Shown: positions 1 through 10,353 of the stretch, piece after piece
Numbering within the stretch: the stretch's first letter is position 1
Layout: every line of letters begins with the position of its first letter
DNA from: Portulaca oleracea
Taxonomy: Eukaryota > Streptophyta > Magnoliopsida > Caryophyllales > Portulacaceae
DNA length: 64,000 nt
Assembly (NCBI GenBank): GCA_029582165.1
Contig: CM055886.1
Span: 21,286,169 to 21,350,168 of the forward strand
Direction of reading: 5' to 3'
The notes under the pieces: model-generated
What the model was told of the DNA's origin: nothing
The model's database searches: none
What the model saw: only the letters and a program-made list of their open reading frames with translations
Translations under genes and position numbers: made by a program

Positions 1-1487
1 GGGTGGCGAGCCCCTTTGAGTGTTTGTGTTGGGATTATATTGCTGTTGGAGCCATGTGGGCTCGGGTCGCCACCATTTGCTTGCTAGTTGTTTTTGTTTG
101 TTTGTCTCTGTAGGCTCTCTACCCTTTTCTTGTGACACCTTCCCACAATGAGGACATTGTGGCGTTTTAAGTGTGGGGGAGGGGGGGATATTCTGTTTCG
201 GGGGTAGATCACCTAGTAGTTTTGATCTTTGTTTTCTTAGTTTTTGCTTAAAATTTGAAAAATTTTCGTGTGAAATAGGAGAAAAAAGGGAGTGAAAGCC
301 TTAAAAGTTTTTCTTTCAGTTTTGTTTTCGCTTTGTTTTTGCTTTGTTTCTTGGATCTTGTTGTCGAAATTGAGAAGCCGTTCTTAAACTTCTTTAAAAG
401 GAACCGGTCTGAGTGTTTTCGACCCTGTCTTGGGTACTAGTCATGACTTATTACTTTAGATGTCCTTCATTGAGTGTCTAGTGAAACCCCCGTTTCCTTT
501 CACGTTCTGGTTGAAGTCGGGAGATTCTTGGGGTTTGTGTCCGAGCTTGTTTTGTTTCCCTTTTTAGCAATTGCAAAGTCGAAAAGCAAGAAAAAGAAAG
601 AAAAGCTACAATAACCGGATTAAGTGTAGCGTGTCGCTGAATGACGTTAACCACCATACACTTAGCCAACCTACACGGGCCCAGTATTCGTGGTACGACA
701 TTGGATACCCCTTAACCCTCCTCCTATATCGCTTTGCGACGGAGAGGCGAATGGAAAAGACCGTGTTGGGAGGGTAAACCCCATATTTGGGACGTCCAAT
801 TCCCGAAAGTAAGGCTAATACCGACCTATAAAAAGAAAAAAAAGAGAAAAAGAAAAAGCAATTTTGTTGGGATTACCTAACCCCAAAAAAGAAAAGTTTG
901 AGCGTTTTAAGTGTGGGGCCTCTCCTTGCATCATACGGCCCTCACCAAGCCAAGGGCGACCAAATGCGAGGAAGGGCAACTCGTTCCTTGTTCGTTTCGT
1001 TGTTTTTGACCTCGGGCATGAGTCCTTGGAGTCTTTTGGATTCGGTTAGAACCCACTAGCACTTACGCACATGGGATTTTGCTTGACATTAGGTGTAGGA
1101 CATCGAAAATCTCAAAGACTGACTTTTGCTTAGGATAGGTGTTTGTGAGATGCTCATAACGGTTCCTTTTGGAGGCTTAATAACGTTTTCCTGATTTAGA
1201 TTTCGAGATCTTTTGAAGCGAAGCTGTTGTTTTTCTTTTCTTTCGTTTTCTTCGGTTTTGTTTTAACTTTCCCTCTCTCCTTTTTCTTTGGCTTTTGTGG
1301 GTATAGTCGCTACAAACCCTCACGAGTCCATCTCGTCCACCCGGGCTGCCGGGGGGTTCAAAGGGCTTGGTGCATACGCTAAATGCACTCGTTTCCTCCC
1401 ACAACAGACGAGTTGGTGTTTAGTTTTCTTATTTGTTTTGTTTTGTTTTGCTCGGGACGAGCAAAAGTTTAAGTGTGGGGGGGGGGG
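1..1487 (+). mobile_element. 3' non-coding tail of a Tat/Athila-like Ty3/gypsy retrotransposon
   Basis: This stretch has no convincing coding frame. It contains three phrases of the type found between pol and the 3' LTR of non-chromoviral plant gypsy elements: a block reading GAGGACATTGTGGC followed by TTTAAGTGTGGGGG near 151-187, a second TTTAAGTGTGGGG near 907, and a third directly in front of the LTR. Runs of GAAAAAG at 830-860 and low-complexity T/G sequence fill the rest. The short reading frames here look fortuitous. The Tat/Athila assignment rests on recognising these motifs and was not tested by alignment. Confidence 0.6.
1465..1487 (+). other. Polypurine tract of the Tat/Athila-like element
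   Basis: AAAGTTTAAGTGT followed by eleven G lies directly before the TG that opens the LTR. This is the plus-strand priming site position for a plus-oriented element. It is preceded by CTCGGGACGAGC, a short inverted repeat commonly seen before this tract in such elements. Confidence 0.65.
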
Positions 1488-3105
1488 TGTTTAGACCCAA
1501 TTCTGTGTCTAAATACCGCCTAAATCCTTAGGCTTTTAACTCGTCTCGTGGTTTAATTTCATAAGTTTTTAACGCGTTTTGGTTATTTTTGTAGATTTTG
1601 GAGCTTTCACTCAAAACGTAGCAAAACGCGCCTTTTTATAGCATTCTTGGTGATTTCCCGAGCCGAGCCGGACCGGAAACTGAGGCGGAGTCGACCCGGG
1701 ACCACACTCCCAGCCTTTGGTGTCAATTAGTGAAGTAACACCTGCTACGACCCTCGAAATGGATGTTACATGCCTTGGAAAGAAGGAAGAAACAAAGGGA
1801 CGAAAAGAGTAGGGTAGCCCCCCCACCCTGAGGGTAGCACCCGCTACCATAGGGGGTAGCGCCCGCCACCACAGAGGTAGCACCCGCGACCTGTGCTCAA
1901 AGTCAGCCTTGAATCGTCAGTTGAAGAGGGTAGCGCCCGCTACCATATGGGTCGCGCTCGCGACCTCCTGATCCCAAGTGAGACCGTGCCCACGGTATCC
2001 AGGACCGTACCTACGGTCTCTCGAAGCTCGAAATCGCCCGACCTTTTTCGCTGGATAGAACATGACCGTGGCCACGGTTTCCTAGACCGTGACCACGGTC
2101 CCCCTATGTTCTGCGCGTGTTTTCGGCCTGAAGTGCTGCGTTTTGCCAACCAATTTTCACTTGCATATATATTTCTCTTTCACGATTTCTTAGGGGAATC
2201 TAGAGGGAGATAGACTTTGACAATTTCCAACTTGTAATTTGGAGTTTATGAGAGAGATTAGTGAGAGATTAATCTAGGGTTTTGGAGATTTGTGTTTATT
2301 ATTGAAGATTTGGAGATTCAAACAATTGAAAGATTGTTGGATCATCTTTTATTGCTTTCTCTTGTTCATCTACAACACTTTGATAAGTTTTCTCTTCCCT
2401 TAACTCCTTTATTAATTACTTTGCTAATTACTTTGCTTGTTCTTTAATTGTTCTTGCTTGTTATTTGATTATCTTGCTTGTTTATGGTTGTTTGATGTTA
2501 GAAATCACGTTTAGGTTTGGTTTGGATGTTGTTAGCATGGTTAGTGTCATGATTAGTGGCTAGAAACCCTATGGGTTAGGGGGTAATTAAGGGTGTGAAT
2601 GGGGGTGATTAGGTTTGGGTTAGCAATATTAGTGAGTAATTAGTTAGGAAATCAATTTCCCAATCCTATCCTTCCCTCAAGTGGGATGTGTTTGGGTGCG
2701 AAAGCATCCCGAATACATCCAACACTTGTTGGAAGGTAGGAATTAGGATAGTTAGTATTCTAGTTCGCGAAAGCGAATAGAAACTAACTAGGAAATTCCG
2801 TTCCTTGAACTCCCCCGGGTCTGTCGATGGACTTTGGGGAAGTTAATCTGGACTATCCTTGAAAGAGGAAGCCCGGTGGGTATTTTCTAACGGAGTTACC
2901 ATTTGATTTCCCATTCTCGTTACTCTCTTGTTGCAAAACCCATTTCCTCATCCCCGTTTGTATCCCGAAAAGCCTCCGAAACCCATTTTCCATTCCTTGA
3001 CTGACCTTAGCTTTGTTTCTTGCGTTTTGATCCCTTCAAACCGATATCCTTACCTTAGCAATCTCATCCCGACCATTAACTTAGTTTTTATGACCAAGGC
3101 CGCCA
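1488..3105 (+). repeat. Truncated 3' LTR of the Tat/Athila-like element
   Basis: The LTR starts TGTTTAGACCC directly after the polypurine tract. It contains a palindrome cluster (1833-2100), a TATA-like CATATATAT at 2164-2172, and an AT/T-rich downstream part that resembles R-U5. The right end is lost: at 3106 the sequence switches, at the short shared word GCAACC, into the chromovirus LTR that follows. No target duplication can therefore be tested. Confidence 0.6.
1833..2100. repeat. Cluster of nine short GC-rich palindromes in the LTR
   Basis: Nine 14-16 bp imperfect or perfect palindromes lie at 1833-1848, 1855-1870, 1876-1891, 1929-1944, 1950-1965, 1983-1996, 2003-2018, 2064-2079 and 2085-2100. 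Examples are GGTAGCGCCCGCTACC, GGTCGCGCTCGCGACC, GACCGTACCTACGGTC and GACCGTGGCCACGGTT. Arms differ between units but usually stay complementary to their partner arm. In RNA each could form a 5-6 bp hairpin with a loop of about 4 nt. Confidence 0.85.
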
Positions 3106-4839
3106 GCAACCTTAAAGTTAGAATTAACTATTAAAATTCTAGGCAGCAACTTTGTTGACAACCCTTTTTCTTAGCCTCATATCTTACTCACCCGATATCA
3201 TATGGATGCAAACTTTATGTTTCCGGAAAGCTTGAAGAACGACCTAAAACTTTTATGTTTATCACTAAAGCCAATAAAGTCTCCAAATAGACGAAAACTT
3301 AGCAAGAAGTTACTGACTCAGAAAACGTATATAATTGCACCCTTTCACGGTTTTGCTCGTATCTCGGGCTATACATAACGGATTCTCGAAATTCCAAAGC
3401 CTGGAGTTAGATAATCACTTGGGCTATCATTTCCAGTAAAAATCCGGGCAAAATTCACATTGTACATCCTCTGTAAAAATCAGATTCTTGGACAGAAACT
3501 TTTTCCTTGCTTGATTGCATTCTAGTGCTTTCTTTGGCCTCTAAGTTGTACTAAATCATAACCAAAACCCAAATTAACTATTGTCCGTGGTTTTTCCAGA
3601 TTTTAATACTCAAAGATTACCCAAATAAGATGAAATCTTTCACATGCATCCATAGATAACAATTGTAATTCCAACCCAAGTTCAAATTAGCACATCCATG
3701 TCAAATTCACACTAAATCATATCATCCAAGTGTGGAACAACCTAATTAACATAAAAATCCTTTCAAAACAGTCCCTCAAACTCTAATTTCCTCATCAAAA
3801 ACCTCATGCAAGTAAGCCATTTCATTACCCATCAAGAAACAAGCAAGAAACACTTCACAACTTCACCCAATTAATATGCATCAATTTCAAACTCAAACCC
3901 TAACTACTCTAACTTAACCACACTATAAATTCATGCTTAGAAATCATAAAGGAGATGAAAAACATCAAGAAAACACAAATTAGAAATGAAATTTCAGATT
4001 AGAACATAAAGAATAGAGTTAGGGTTTGAGAATTATACCACTTGGAGAAGAACTTGGAGAAGAAAACACAAGAGAGGAGGAAGAGGGGTGCTCGGCCACC
4101 TCTGGGCCGTTGAAACGCCTTGACAGACGGGCGTGGCTAGCTGGAGAAGAGAGGAGGAGGGAGGAGAGGGAAGTGTTTGTGTAAAATCTGATTTATGAAA
4201 TGGATTAAAAGACCTTAGACTCCTCCCCCTCTTATATAAATAAACCCCTTAATTAACTTATCCTCTAATTAGTAATTAAACTAAATCAATCATGAAATTA
4301 AAAATTAGCTAGGTAAAACAATTGGTAATCAACTAGATGAAATTAGTGAACATAAATTTGGTAAAATAATTTAGTATACGATTAAATAAAATCGCTTGGG
4401 AATAAACTGGGTAAAATTAACTAATACTAAACCACATAAAATAAATTGGTAGGGTAACACTAATAGGGTAAATTGGGCGATAAGATGCACTTAGGAAGGT
4501 TGGATAACATAAATCATAATTGAAACGGAAATTAAAATTAATATAACCTTCTTCGGTTACAAGCGTAAAATTGAGAACGATAAAATAAATTATATAACTT
4601 ATCGTAAAAGTATTCATAAACTCGTAATAATATTTATAACTTTAAATCCGAGGTAACATAAAATCAACCCATTTAACCATCGCCTTTCTCGAGACCTGTC
4701 ACGCAAAAAAAAAAAAAACGAACACTAATAACAATATTAACAATATTAACGTAAAAGAAAGAAAATTTTTAACCGCGTAATTTAGTTAATCACCGCGATC
4801 GAGGCTTTAATTAATACGGGTTTAGGGCGGGTCGTTACA
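3106..4839 (-). repeat. 3' LTR of the chromovirus, truncated
   Basis: This copy matches 13556-15303 almost base for base. The clearest differences are near 4099-4140 against 14560-14600, where the right copy has extra GC-rich sequence. On the minus strand it begins TGTAACGACCC directly after the polypurine tract. About 1.8 kb that should make up the rest of the LTR (present at 11726-13555) is missing, which indicates a deletion joining this LTR to the Tat/Athila-like LTR. Confidence 0.8.
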
Positions 4840-4849
4840 CACTCCCCCC

Positions 4850-5190
4850 CTAAAAAGAAGTTTCGTCCCCGAAACTTGCTGCTGGACTAATCTTCCTTTC
4901 TTCCTCGGTTTCCCACGTGGCTTCCGAGGCGCCTTTGTTAGCCCATAGTACTTTGACTAATGGAATTTCCTTAGAACGAAGTCGATCTCCCTCCTCGGGG
5001 TAACTTGTAACTTCCTCGGGAAAACATATGGGAATTCCCGCACTACTGGAATCTCTTCTATCTTGGGTGGATTCTTAGGATCTTTACTAATCGAACACAG
5101 GTAACCCTTGCACCCTTGATCTAGCATCTTCCGAGCCTTTACATAGGTTAGGATATGACACTGATTTATTCCTAGGTCCCCAATAAACAA
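4850..5190 (-). pseudogene. Chromovirus pol remnant: pre-RT segment joined to integrase chromodomain tail
   Basis: Read on the minus strand from 5190, the frame gives residues typical of the linker just before reverse transcriptase in gypsy pol: ARKMLDQGCKGYL, then EEIPVV, EFPYVFP and REIDF. At about 4985-4975 it jumps, out of frame, to the last part of a chromodomain: IPLVKVLWANK followed by ATWETEEE. This ends with a TAG at 4850-4852, just before the polypurine tract. Reverse transcriptase, RNase H and nearly all of integrase are therefore deleted. The element cannot move by itself. The chromodomain family assignment is from recognised motifs. Confidence 0.75.
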
Positions 5191-7198
5191 ATCTCTATTC
5201 GCGGGGTATTCTTAAGAACGACTGTATAATGATTCCATGAATAAAGTAATCCATAAGAGACATTGACATGAGCTTGAGATGAAGAAAAGATCTTGGGTAA
5301 GTTCTTGATTCTTGAATCAGGACAACCGAAATCGGGGATACATGAATGATTGGCAATAGCCGCTTGGGTGAACAAAACGTAAGTTGTTGATATTGATCGA
5401 ATAGTAACTTGTATTTAAGCTAAAACTTAGATATAAACTATAGATCCTTACCGAGAATGATGACTATTTCGGAAAAGAGGAAAGATGACCAAATAGAAAA
5501 CATGGTAGAATAGATGTAGTCCATCACCACTGGATGAATGAGTGGATAACTGTTAAAAGAAAGGCACTTGCCCCAAGAGGAAATTGAGGAAAGAGAGCGG
5601 TGCCAAAAGGGTGTGGACATAGCATTAATGAACCGAAATGATTGGTCGATAACAATTATAGACTCTCCTAGGAGTTCTTGAAAATAAGCAATGACTAGAA
5701 TTGACAGAGCCGAATGCAGTCTTACGAGGATAAAGCCAAAAGCCAAAAAGGTGTGTACAATATGATTGTGATATAAAACTTGATTCAAATGATGAACTTG
5801 AAGTATTCTAGCCATACAAAGGAGGGTTGAACCTCACCAACTCGTTGGATGTCCCTATGAAGTCCAGATATGCAATAAATTTATTCCTCAAATTGGAATT
5901 TCCCCTTTTTCCTCGTTCTTAGTCATAAATCTCCAGTCCCATACTAACTTCCTAATTTCATCCTTATTCTATTGTTTCCCCTTTTTATTCCTCCCCTAAC
6001 GTCCTTCCTTATACAGGATTAAAGGTGGCTATCATTATCTCCACGACCAACGTTAAAATCCTTATATTCGCGCTAATGCCCCTATCGTGGATACTACGTT
6101 CATAAAACCCTTGTTTATCTTATTGACTACTGTTATTAGACCCTTCAAACCATTTGAACAATTCAGATAAGTATAAAGCACTTTTTCCCCTTATCACTTC
6201 AGGTGAATCTCTATAGAATTACATCCGCACTGAGTTACAAATCGGTATGTTCTCTTGATACCTCGGAATACCGCATCCCAAGCTTGGTCAAGGCAACGCG
6301 GCCAACTATCCATTTACGTATTCTTCCGGTCATCTGGGGTGTAATAGCTGCTCTTAACTCTCGAAAGCGTTATCACGTGATGGTCCAAGGTTCGGGAAAT
6401 CATTTACATATGTAACTATCTACCGTTGATACTAAAACGGACCAAAAGATTCGTATACTACTTGTTGGCCCCAAATTCCTGTTTTAAAGACCACTACGCG
6501 TGCTACCTTTGCACTTATACGTTACTAGAGTCCGACCCATTTTCCTTCATTCCAAGAATAACTTGGCAGCACTTAAAGCATGGAACGGCTATTAGTATAA
6601 TCCTTTGTTTTCCATCACACCCGGATACCAATTATTCCCATGTCGACTATGCATAACAAAGTACTTACAGCCTCCTTAGCTACATAGAACTCATGCGTAC
6701 TTTTTATCTCAACCGTTCTAGGCGGAGGTGTAGTCTTCATTGATTGAGTCATAGCTTGCTCCAGATATTGGGCTCCATAAACATTGCGAAAGGATTGGGA
6801 AAAGGGTCACCACTGGGTTCCCTCTATATTACATATATATAACATGAACGCGAGGTTTTAATAAACTTAGCAAATAAGAGCTCATTAAAATTAATAAAAG
6901 AAAATCAAGGCAAGATCCGAGACTTAACCAACTTGAACCTCATTTGATACTAAAGGAACTCTTATTCCCTCTTAAGATCCCTGTGACTTCACTTACTATA
7001 CTTGGAGCGTACTAATCACTCATATCATTTAAACGCTTTTAAACATTTCACAACACACCATGGTAAGGCACTTAACACTTCCTTTGCGGTCTACATCAAT
7101 CCCACTTGGAATTGGATTTGTTTGCTTTTCTTTGAATGACTAAAATTCTCCTTTCGAGACTAATTCAACCTGCCTCGCATTCTCAAAAGCACTTAGCA
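5191..7198. other. Decayed internal region of the chromovirus, no clear gene
   Basis: This lies between the pol remnant and the nested element. Several frames of 60-125 codons are open on both strands, but none shows gag, protease or other recognisable motifs. I see nothing here beyond scrambled former internal retrotransposon sequence. Confidence 0.5.
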
Positions 7199-7203
7199 CG
7201 CTT

Positions 7204-8319
7204 TGATGTATAATGGGATCAAGAGATCTCATTACACATAGAAATCAGGATCTTTAAAAACCAAGATAAGAATCTTGCTTCTCAAAGTTCTTAAAGATCA
7301 ACCAATTTGAATGAAATGATGTATAATAGGATCAAGGATGATCAAATTATACAAAATATTAGGATCTTTAAGTGGTTCTTTAAGATTGAATGAATGAATG
7401 AATGAATGAATGAATGAATGAATGAATGAATGAATGAATGAATGAATGAATGAATGAATGAATGAATGAATGAATGAATGAATGAATGAATGAATGAATG
7501 AATGAATGGATGGATAAACGAATGGAATGGACGAAATGGATGAATGAAATCAATGTAGGAATGGATGGAATGTAAGTTTCTTGAATGATTGAATGATATT
7601 CAAAAGAATCTTGAATTTGAAACAATGTAGAAACAAAAACAAGATCAAATGAAAACTAGAAAGAAACTCACGATTTGAATGATTAATGATATTGGCTTTG
7701 AAGATTCTTGGAGGATACAACCACACCACCTTCAAGAATGCTTCAATCTCTTCCTATCACCACCTAGGATGCTACCCTAAGCTAGAAGAAGAAGATAGAA
7801 TCGAATCTCCCTCAAGAGAAACGAAATACTAGCAAAAGCTAGAGAGAAAACAACACCTTGTGTTTGTATTTGATTTATTGAATGAATGAGATTACAAGAG
7901 GCCTAAGGGGGTATTTATAGTAATCCTAAGCCCCCTAGGACGTGCACTATTCAAGAAATTAGGCCCCTTGAGGCTTACATCATCCTACACATTTATTACA
8001 TCATAAAAACTCTAAAATACAACTCTAGAAAGAAAAGACTATAACTCCTTCAATACTTGTCCGTTTTCCAAGATTCAAAAACCATTGGAAAGCTCTTTCA
8101 ATGCTCTTCAATATGTCTTTGGATGACTTCCTCATTAGACGCATATATCTAGAGTTATAGAGTAAATTACCAAACTGCCCTTATTGAAATCATTCAAACG
8201 AAAGGGATACTTGAGTGAATGATGCTCTTTTGCCATATAACCGCGTATTAGGCTCCTATGATGCATATTGGATGTCTTCCTTGGTGTCCTTGATGTATAT
8301 GGCCATCAAATATACATCA
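7204..8319 (-). repeat. 3' LTR of the nested gag-protease element
   Basis: It pairs with 10354-11369. It is 1116 bp, about 100 bp longer than its partner, and the excess is the expanded four-base microsatellite at 7387-7508. Confidence 0.92.
7387..7508 (+). repeat. (TGAA)n microsatellite, about 30 units
   Basis: An uninterrupted four-base repeat of about 122 bp. The equivalent place in the sister LTR (10537-10558) has only about 5.5 units. On the minus strand it gives a fortuitous frame of repeating HSFI residues, which is not a gene. Confidence 0.97.
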
Positions 8320-8333
8320 TACTCCCCCGGTTG
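8320..8333 (-). other. Polypurine tract of the nested element
   Basis: On the minus strand a purine-rich run ending CCGGGGGAGTA lies directly before the TG of the 3' LTR. The same layout, with GAGGGGGAGTA, occurs in the related element at 47503. Confidence 0.7.
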
Positions 8334-8382
8334 AAAAAGTTTGTCCTCAAACTTTGAGCATCAACTCTCTTACTTGCCTTCT

Positions 8383-9336
8383 TCACAAAAAATTACAAAC
8401 TTTCTTTTTAAATGCTTTGAAGTCATCATAGACTCCCTTACAAAACTTCCTCATCTTTCTCCCAAGAAATCCATGGACATTATAAGACTTGTATCCTCGA
8501 ATTTTCACCATGAACATAGAGATTCCGTGTAGCTTCTCAATTTCCAAGTCAAGCTTCACAACTTTACCTTCATCATTTAGCATGAAACAACCTACTTTGA
8601 TGACTTTAGCTTCTTGGTTCCTTCGAAGCCTTGGCTTTTCAACCATGAGATCGAAGTGGGTATCTTTAGGGTGCACATGAAAGATTCGCCTCATAGGAAA
8701 TCTCAAGATTGGGTGGTGGCTTGGATCCGAATTACTCTCCTCCAAGTTTGTAAGAATAAGACCCTTATGCTCTTCATGCTCATGATCTTCCTCCTTCATA
8801 ATCGACACAATGTGGCTTTCTTCCTCCTTGGGTCGAGAAGATGGTGCTATAGGTGTCAAAATGATCTTCTTTTGATAGAGAGTGAGAGTATAAATATTGG
8901 CTCTCCCATCATGTATGACACTCCTATCAAATAACCATGGTCTTCCCAACAAAATATGGCAAGTATCCATAGGAATAATATCACACCATAATGAATCTTT
9001 ATAATTCTTCCTAATTGAAAGACTTACCAAGACCCTTTGATCCACACGAATGCCTTGCCCTAGGCTTAGCCATTGTATAGTGTAGGGTGTGGGATGAGGG
9101 CTAATCTCCATTTGCAATTTCTCGACCATTGTTGTAGAAGCGGCATTGGTGCAACTTCCTCCATCTATAATCAATGAGCATACTTTCCCTTTGATGGTAC
9201 AACGAGAGCGAAAGATAGCCTCCCTTTGTACTTGATCATTTGGCGCTTGAACTTCATTTAAGGCCCTTCCTACTACAAGTAACTCTCCATCATCCGGCTC
9301 CTCTACACTATCTTCAACATTTTCTTCCTCATTCAC
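8383..9336 (-). CDS. Retropepsin-like protease frame of the nested element, pol otherwise missing
   Basis: The frame is 317 codons. Around residues 48-60 it has CSLIIDGGSCTNAAS, the plant gypsy version of the aspartic protease active site with DGG for DSG. At residues 130-137 it has CHILLGRPW, the second conserved protease block. After about residue 170 there is no similarity I recognise, and the frame ends before any reverse transcriptase. Its ATG overlaps the gag stop by four bases, which suggests either reinitiation or a single former gag-pro frame broken by a one-base shift. The catalytic aspartate is kept, so the protein could be active. Expression would be from the 5' LTR. Confidence 0.8.
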   Translation of the reverse strand: MNEEENVEDSVEEPDDGELLVVGRALNEVQAPNDQVQREAIFRSRCTIKGKVCSLIIDGGSCTNAASTTMVEKLQMEISPHPTPYTIQWLSLGQGIRVDQRVLVSLSIRKNYKDSLWCDIIPMDTCHILLGRPWLFDRSVIHDGRANIYTLTLYQKKIILTPIAPSSRPKEEESHIVSIMKEEDHEHEEHKGLILTNLEESNSDPSHHPILRFPMRRIFHVHPKDTHFDLMVEKPRLRRNQEAKVIKVGCFMLNDEGKVVKLDLEIEKLHGISMFMVKIRGYKSYNVHGFLGRKMRKFCKGVYDDFKAFKKKVCNFL

Positions 9337-10145
9337 GTCAACTCCTTTTTCTCCTCAAATAATTCATTATCATACGTTTGGTACCCAACCAAAGACACTT
9401 CTTTCTTGTTAGGGCATGCACTTTCAACATGATCAAAACTTTGGCAACATAGACATGTACTTGGGATAATGGGAGTGGGGAGGTTTATAGGCTGTTTTGA
9501 GGAGCTTTGGGTAGTAGGTGTGGGGAGGTTTAGGGGCTGATTTTGTGGAGCTTTTATGTTTGGTTGTTTTGTGGGGAATGGTAGTCTTTGTTTATATGGG
9601 TTTTTTTCCCAAAGTTCTCTACTCCTTACTTGTATTTCAACATCAAGAGCTAAAGAACTCAACTCTTCCAAGTTTGTGTAAGGTTGATTTACAACAACAT
9701 GCCGAATGTAATCATTAAGACCAAGAAAGTAACATACCAAAACTTGTGGATCATCCTCCTTAAGGGAATACTTCCATAGTTGCCACCTGAATTCTATTGT
9801 GTATTCAACCACATCGTTGCTCCCTTGCTCCATTCTTTCAAGTTTGTCGATGTAGTCTTCTTTGTAATTGAATGGCAAGAACTCTTCTTTAAATTTATTT
9901 CCATTCTTCTTGCTGGAACGTTTACTCCTTTCATAAGGTGCTTCACATTCACCCTCATAAGAATGTACCATACGTGAGCTTGCGCTTCTTGATCTCTTTT
10001 GAAGGATCCCAAGTTCTTCCATGTGTTTGGTGAGATCATGAATTTGTTGCTCCAAACGTTGCAAATCACTTTGTGAATTCATGCTAGATCTTTTGCAAGC
10101 CATAGAATATGAATCTTGATGAAGAAAGACTATAACAAGACTCAC
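9333..10145 (-). CDS. Gag protein of the nested element, internally shortened
   Basis: The frame is 270 codons; a likely real start is the internal Met before ACKRSS. The central part (residues about 88-180) matches the second half of a gypsy gag domain, with DKLERMEQGS, VVEYTIEFR, YFLGLNDYIR and SLALDVE. Near residues 231-244 it has CLCCQSFDHVESAC, a CX2CX4HX4C zinc knuckle for RNA binding. The first half of the usual gag domain is missing, replaced by a basic serine-rich linker, so this gag is short. It is followed with a four-base overlap by the protease frame. Function as a capsid is unproven. Confidence 0.82.
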   Translation of the reverse strand: MSLVIVFLHQDSYSMACKRSSMNSQSDLQRLEQQIHDLTKHMEELGILQKRSRSASSRMVHSYEGECEAPYERSKRSSKKNGNKFKEEFLPFNYKEDYIDKLERMEQGSNDVVEYTIEFRWQLWKYSLKEDDPQVLVCYFLGLNDYIRHVVVNQPYTNLEELSSLALDVEIQVRSRELWEKNPYKQRLPFPTKQPNIKAPQNQPLNLPTPTTQSSSKQPINLPTPIIPSTCLCCQSFDHVESACPNKKEVSLVGYQTYDNELFEEKKELT

Positions 10146-10337
10146 TGTTTAATGGGGAAATGTAAGGAACGAAATGGGGGAATGTGTTTGGGTTAGAGGA
10201 TGGGTTTCTTGATGGAGTTTCTTTATGGAGCTAATGGTGGACGTGTATATGGGAGATGACGGGGAATGATTTTGTGATGGAAAGATGGTGAAAATATAGT
10301 AAAACATAGATCAAGAACTAAGAGAATCAACTCCTAA

Positions 10338-10349
10338 GCTCTGATACCA
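10338..10349 (-). other. tRNA-iMet primer binding site of the nested element
   Basis: The minus strand reads TGGTATCAGAGC, an exact match to the usual plant primer site for initiator tRNA-Met, four bases inside the 5' LTR. Confidence 0.9.
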
Positions 10350-10353
10350 ATTT

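Noticed and set aside
1833..2100. CRISPR-like array
   Set aside because: Units are palindromes of variable sequence with irregular spacing, in a plant LTR, without cas genes.
4417..4617. 66-codon minus frame found twice (also 14883-15083)
   Set aside because: The repetition reflects the LTR pair; the AT-rich content and position show no coding role.
5438..5815. 125-codon minus frame inside the chromovirus
   Set aside because: No gag or pol motif and no codon-like pattern; probably chance in decayed sequence.
7380..7625. Open frame of repeating HSFI residues on the minus strand
   Set aside because: It is a translation of the (TGAA)n microsatellite in an LTR.
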